Shown piece after piece: positions 59,805-64,000 of a stretch of DNA of 64,000 nucleotides. Every line of letters begins with the position of its first letter. The stretch's first letter is position 1. Both the position numbers and the translations under genes were made by a program. The DNA comes from Cunninghamella blakesleeana (taxonomy: Eukaryota > Mucoromycota > Mucoromycetes > Mucorales > Cunninghamellaceae): assembly GCA_017871115.1 (NCBI GenBank), contig JAFCIZ010000005.1, positions 248,001-312,000 on the forward strand, written 5' to 3'. A model generated the notes under the pieces. The model made no database searches. It was not told the origin of the DNA and worked only from the letters and a program-made list of their open reading frames with translations.

Positions 59805-60733
59805 GTTGTTGTTGTTGTTGATAATAGTGGATATCCAGGAAATACTGGGTAAGTTACTGGTAGATTTTTTTTTTTTAAAAAAAAGATATATAAATATATA
59901 TTACATGTACTTCTTTTAACTCACAAATAATAATACTAATATAGTGGACACTGGGAAAGTAAAGGGACAGTTCATTTATCCAATCAAAGGGTAATGACAA
60001 ATACAATATATTTGCTCTCTCTATAAATTTCTGTATACTTACTACTCATAATTACTATAAATATAACTTTTTTATGTACATTTTTATATATAAATAGATT
60101 ATTTTTATTGCGCAGCACCCTACACATGAATTTCAATCACTTAATATCCCTATACTGAATTTGAAACAGTGGAAATTAGAGCAGCCATGGTTTGGAGCTA
60201 ATTATATTGAAGGAATAGTTCTTCCGGTAATTAATAATAATAATAATAATAATATTAGCCATTAATGTATCTATATGACATAAAATTTACATACAAATGC
60301 ACACATGATATTAATAAGGAATATTCTTTTATTTTTTATCCTTTTAATTTTACTTAGGTTCCAAATGGTGGATTAAAGAAAGGAAAAGTAGTTTTAACGT
60401 TTATTGAAGGTGGAGCTACTGAATTTACAACCATTTTACACAATTTATTAGAAAGGTTATCAGGTAATATATATATATATATATAATGATGAAGAAATAA
60501 TAAGAATAACAAAAATAAAGACAATATATTTATAAATATATATATGTATATATTTTAAACATAAAATAGAAACCAATGAAATACCCTCTCATTATGAATC
60601 ATTACCAAGCTATGCACCACCACCACCACCTCTTTCTTCAGAACAATCGCAACAGCCATCATCTTCGTCCAATTCGATATTACCTAATGAATTACCACCT
60701 AGTTATGACGAAGCTCAATCATCATGGAGATAA
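59559..60733 (+). CDS. WBP2-like GRAM-domain protein with PPSY motif
   Basis: Six exons (59559-59674, 59828-59848, 59945-59990, 60098-60226, 60358-60463, 60570-60733) give 193 residues. The N-terminal half is a GRAM/PH-like fold: SKGTVHLSNQRIIFIAQ, then KQWKLEQPWFGANYIEG, then VVLTFIEGGATEFTTIL. The QPxFGANYI motif is diagnostic of the WBP2/postacrosomal WW-binding family. The C-terminal tail is Pro/Ser/Gln-rich and ends with LPPSYDEAQSSWR; PPSY is a PPxY ligand for WW domains such as those of Rsp5/Nedd4 ubiquitin ligases. The probable role is a membrane-associated adaptor for a WW-domain partner. The second exon is a 21-nt microexon. Human WBP2 is longer (261 residues) because of more PPxY repeats. 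Confidence 0.9.
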
Positions 60734-61096
60734 AAATATGATATATAATTTATTACAATAAAAAATCGATTACATTTTTTTAAGAATTTATTTGTGTAAA
60801 TATGTATCATTACAAAACTATTAGGAATAATAAAAGTAATAAAATCATCATTAATTAAAATGTATAAATATAAATAAATAAGCAGGTAAAAAATAAATAA
60901 ATAAATGGATTTTGTACAGTTCAGTTTTTTTTAAAAAAATAATAATAATAGCACTAATAAAAAAAAAAAATAACGGGGAAAAATAAATTAAAAGGTAATA
61001 ATATATAATAATATTAATAATAATAATAGTAATAAAAAAAATTACAAATGGTCACCACCCCATCTTATATGTATGTACATTTACTTTTTTTCATTC

Positions 61097-61130
<34 letters not shown>

Positions 61131-61215
61131 CTTTCCTCTTTATTTTTTTAAATATCAAAACTCTATCTAAAAATAAACTTTATGATTTACTTTTTTTGAT
61201 TTTTTTATTTTTTTT
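60734..61215. other. Convergent intergenic, WBP2-like / C2H2 gene
   Basis: AT-rich, with a (TA)n tract at about 61099-61128 and AATAAA-like signals on both sides. Nothing else was seen. Confidence 0.6.
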
Positions 61216-61303
61216 TTAACCAAAAGAGCTAACAATATTTGCCAATTGAATTAAACTACTTGATGATTGTGATTGCGAAGTAGATGAAGAAGTTGTTGTT
61301 GCG

Positions 61304-61334
<31 letters not shown>

Positions 61335-62574
61335 AATCGGAATCTTCATGAATGATTGGTTTTGATTTATCAATAGGTGTGGGATTAAGTAAAGTAGTAC
61401 TTGGGATGGTATCTTGACATTCGGTATAAAATAAAGGTCGATGTTGATAAAACATATCTTTCGTTGGATTATTATTATTGTTATTATTATTACTACCATG
61501 GCTAAACGATTGACGATAAATAGGTCGATAAGGAATAGTTGGAGGAGAGGAAGATATAGATTGAGAAACAGGGGAAGTAGATTGTGAAGTAGTAAGAGAA
61601 ATAGAATGAAGGGAAGGAGGAGGAGGAGGAGTAGATGGTGATGTATGACTATCATGATTATGGCTATTACTGTTATTATTATTATTATTATTAGATAATG
61701 ATGAAGAAGTTGAAGATGATGATAATGATAATGATGCTAAATGATTGATTGAATAATGCTGAGGTTGTTGTTGGTATTGTTGGTTATAATGAGAGTGTTG
61801 TTGATGAATTGTTGAAGATAATGGAGGTAAAGTATGAGAGGAGGTAGAAGAAGAAGAAGAAGAGGAATGTGATAAAGGTGTTGGTAAATGATGTGGATGG
61901 GGGTTATTGTTAGTTGAATCTATATGATTAATAGATATAGGAGCAGGAGAAAAAGTCGAAGTAGGTGCTGAAGATGGAAAATGATTCGTAGTGGTAGACG
62001 TCGAAGATGCCGAAGAAGCAGTAGAAATAGAAGAAGAAGAGGAAGAAAGGCGATGATGGTAAAGTCTGGATTGATGATAATTTCTTAAATGTTGATCGAT
62101 GGTTAAAGGATTAGTAGTATCAGCATGAATACGATGATGAGCATGTAAACGAGGTTGAGATTTATCTTCAGATTTTTTAGTCCTTCTTGATCTTGGAGAC
62201 ATGTGAGTTCGATAATGCTGCATCATATTATCTTGACGGGAAAATCTTGATTGACAACCGGGATAAAGACATGGAAAGTTTTTTTCACCGGTATGAATTC
62301 TATGATGACGAGCAAGATGACCGCTTGTTGTAAATGTTTTAAAACATCCAGGTTCATTACAAACATATCTTCTTTTTGTTTCTTCCAAATGAATATCTTT
62401 TAATCGTTGTTGTTGTTGTGCTGGCTGCGGTGGTGATGGCTGAACATAGTGGTTATTATTATATAAGGTTGAACTTTTATTATTTTCTACTACTTCTTCA
62501 TGATGATTTAATAAACTAACTTGTCTTCCTGAAGCATTCATAATAGATAAAGTGGTATTATCATCTTGAGCCAT
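61216..62574 (-). CDS. Two-finger C2H2 regulator, NRG1-like
   Basis: Single exon of 452 residues. After a 70-residue acidic and Gln/Pro-containing start come two adjacent C2H2 fingers. The first has Cys72, Cys77, His90 and His94 (core FTTSGHLARHHRIH); the second has Cys102, Cys107, His120 and His124 (core FSRQDNMMQHYRTH). They are joined by the TGEKNFPC linker. The TSGHLARH and RQDNMMQHYRTH recognition helices are those of yeast Nrg1/Nrg2 and related repressors, which bind CCCT/CCCCT-type sites and recruit Tup1-Ssn6 in glucose and stress responses. A basic segment (RSRRTKK) follows, then a long disordered tail of Ser, Thr, Pro, His, Asn and Gln runs. Target genes in this organism are unknown. 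The ATG is the first in frame and directly precedes the acidic start. Confidence 0.88.
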
Positions 62575-62579
62575 AATGT

Positions 62580-62615
<36 letters not shown>

Positions 62616-64000
62616 TAATAAAAATATAATAAAAAAAGAATAAATGAATGAAGTAAATAGAGTTAATAAATTACAATAAGAAAAAATAAGAAAGAGAGAG
62701 AAAGAAAAAAAGAAAGAAAGAGAAAGAAAAAAAAAATTTAAAAATTTTAAAGAGAGAGAGAGAAAGAGAGAAAAAAAGGGTCTTTTAAAAAAAAAAATCC
62801 AAAAAAATCTTAAAGGGTATGAAAAACTCAACCAATTACAAATCAATACTTTTTTAAAAAAAAGCTTTTTATTTGTACTTTTTCTATTTAACCAATGAAG
62901 GCTTTTTAAAAAAAGTGAAGGAAAGATAAACAGCACCTATACATATTAATGGTAATAAAAAAAAGAATATTCATTTTTTTCATTATAATAAAAGAAATAA
63001 AGGCACGTGTATTTCTTTAATCAAGTATTATTATTATTATTATTATTTTTTAAAAAAAAGAATTGTTGATCTAACTTGTATGTATTAACTCGTGTTTATT
63101 TATATTTTTTCGATCAAAAAAAAAAAAAAAAGAGTCATATAACGAAAAAATACTTTGTAATTTTGTGTAATCAATCCCCTTCCCCTTAAAAAATTGAATT
63201 CTTTTTACTTTATAACCAGTATTATTATTATTTACTATGATTATTTAAATAAGCAGTCATTATTAATGAAAAGAATTACCCTACGTACCTAGTAAAGAAT
63301 GAAATAAACTTCAAGCCGAAAAAACGATGGAGGATAAGAATGGTAAGAAGAAGAGGATTTATTGCTACGCAAAAATAAAAAAAAGTAAAAGCTTGGATCA
63401 TATGAGTACATATTTTGTTAAAAGTAAGACAAAATTTTAAATTAAACATTTTTGATAAACTACCTTTTTTTAAAAAAAGAAAAAAAGAAAAAAAAAAGGC
63501 TTTTTTTGTAAATTATCGGGTTAGTTTAAATTGTTGTTATTAAATGATAATCATTGGTTCAAATAAGAATATTAATGATTTTGGTCAAAGATAATCGGCA
63601 AGTTTATCAACCGTTCGTTACCATTTAATTTAATTTTTTATTATTTTAATTATTTTCAAAATCTATTTAGAAAAATAGAATAAAGTAATAGCTGATTGGT
63701 GACGATGGCGATGGTTACTATTCTAATAACGGAATAAATCATATTTTAGTATCCAAGACTATCAAACATAAACAATAAAAAAAGTTGTCGATCAATTTCT
63801 ATTTTAAAAGAAAAAATAGACCATAATTATATAGTTTAATAGGTTTTTTTTAACAAGAATAATCAATGATCAGTTATATGCTTGTGAATTTGTGTGAGAG
63901 TATATGTTTTGTTATCGACTATCATTCGTGATAATATAGTTTGAATTAAAAAGTTATGACATCATTTTACCCAAAATAAAAGAAAAAAAGGATCCCAAAA
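62575..64000. other. Upstream region of the C2H2 gene to the window end
   Basis: 1.4 kb. A (TA)n tract directly before the ATG and purine runs of GA/AAAG type (about 62690-62780) form the proximal promoter. The rest is AT-rich with short frames only (for example about 63333-63440). No gene is supported. Confidence 0.5.

Noticed and set aside
59731..59919. Frame with poly-Leu in the WBP2-like region
   Set aside because: Translation of a (TTA)n/(TTG)n repeat inside an intron; a 21-nt exon in another frame explains the splice pattern.
61251..61655. 134-codon minus-strand frame
   Set aside because: Shifted-frame shadow of the C2H2 regulator's repetitive tail.
63333..63440. Small plus-strand frame starting MEDKNGKKKR
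   Set aside because: Only about 36 codons, with Lys-rich composition expected in A-rich DNA and no supporting context.

Overview
The window is nuclear DNA of a filamentous fungus. It is very AT-rich and its genes carry many short introns; I reconstructed 84 complete introns by joining reading frames, and every one begins GTA and ends AG. A gene for cytochrome bc1 subunit QCR10 argues for normal respiring mitochondria. Paralogous Crh-type GH16 wall enzymes, a neurofibromin/IRA RasGAP, GATA and NRG1-like regulators and a Lsb5-like protein fit an early-diverging fungus such as Mucoromycota. The lineage is an inference from gene content and base composition, not from a search.

Layout. 0-2.7 kb: 3' part of MRD1 (rRNA processing). 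3.1-4.5 kb: a GH16 wall enzyme with a 13-nt microexon. 5.3-5.7 kb: QCR10. 7.0-17.0 kb: a 19-exon, 2629-residue neurofibromin/IRA-type RasGAP. 17.5-20.4 kb: GNL1-like circularly permuted GTPase. 21.1-22.9 kb: Sac7-type RhoGAP. 23.2-24.7 kb: spliceosomal-type cyclophilin H. 25.3-30.5 kb: a secretory stretch with a small Gly/Arg-rich secreted protein and two tandem GH16 paralogs that share intron positions and upstream sequence blocks. 32.0-34.0 kb: a tail-anchored coiled-coil protein with a CC1/HAP1-N-like box. 34.7-36.1 kb: RPL5, with a box C/D snoRNA in its second intron. 36.6-38.6 kb: Lsb5-like VHS/GAT protein. 39.1-39.8 kb: DMT/YdcZ-type membrane protein.

40.3-43.7 kb: a Tc1/mariner-like element with 30-bp perfect terminal inverted repeats and TA duplications. 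Its transposase is broken by an in-frame TGA. A decayed, internally deleted relative lies beside it in opposite orientation. 45.8-47.9 kb: GATA factor. 49.0-51.5 kb: clamp-loader subunit RFC3. 52.4-53.5 kb: a low-complexity protein of unknown role. 53.5-57.1 kb: gene-poor, with a GC-rich palindromic island and a decayed coding relic. 57.1-58.0 kb: zeta-class GST/maleylacetoacetate isomerase. 59.6-60.7 kb: WBP2-like GRAM protein with a PPSY motif. 61.2-62.6 kb: NRG1-like two-finger C2H2 regulator.

Functional links. MRD1, RPL5 and its intronic snoRNA all serve ribosome production. The RasGAP, RhoGAP, Lsb5-like and coiled-coil proteins concern small-GTPase signalling, endocytosis and perhaps motor transport. 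The three GH16 genes concern wall remodelling. As is normal in a fungal genome there are no operons; the clearest local unit is the GH16 tandem pair with duplicated upstream modules.
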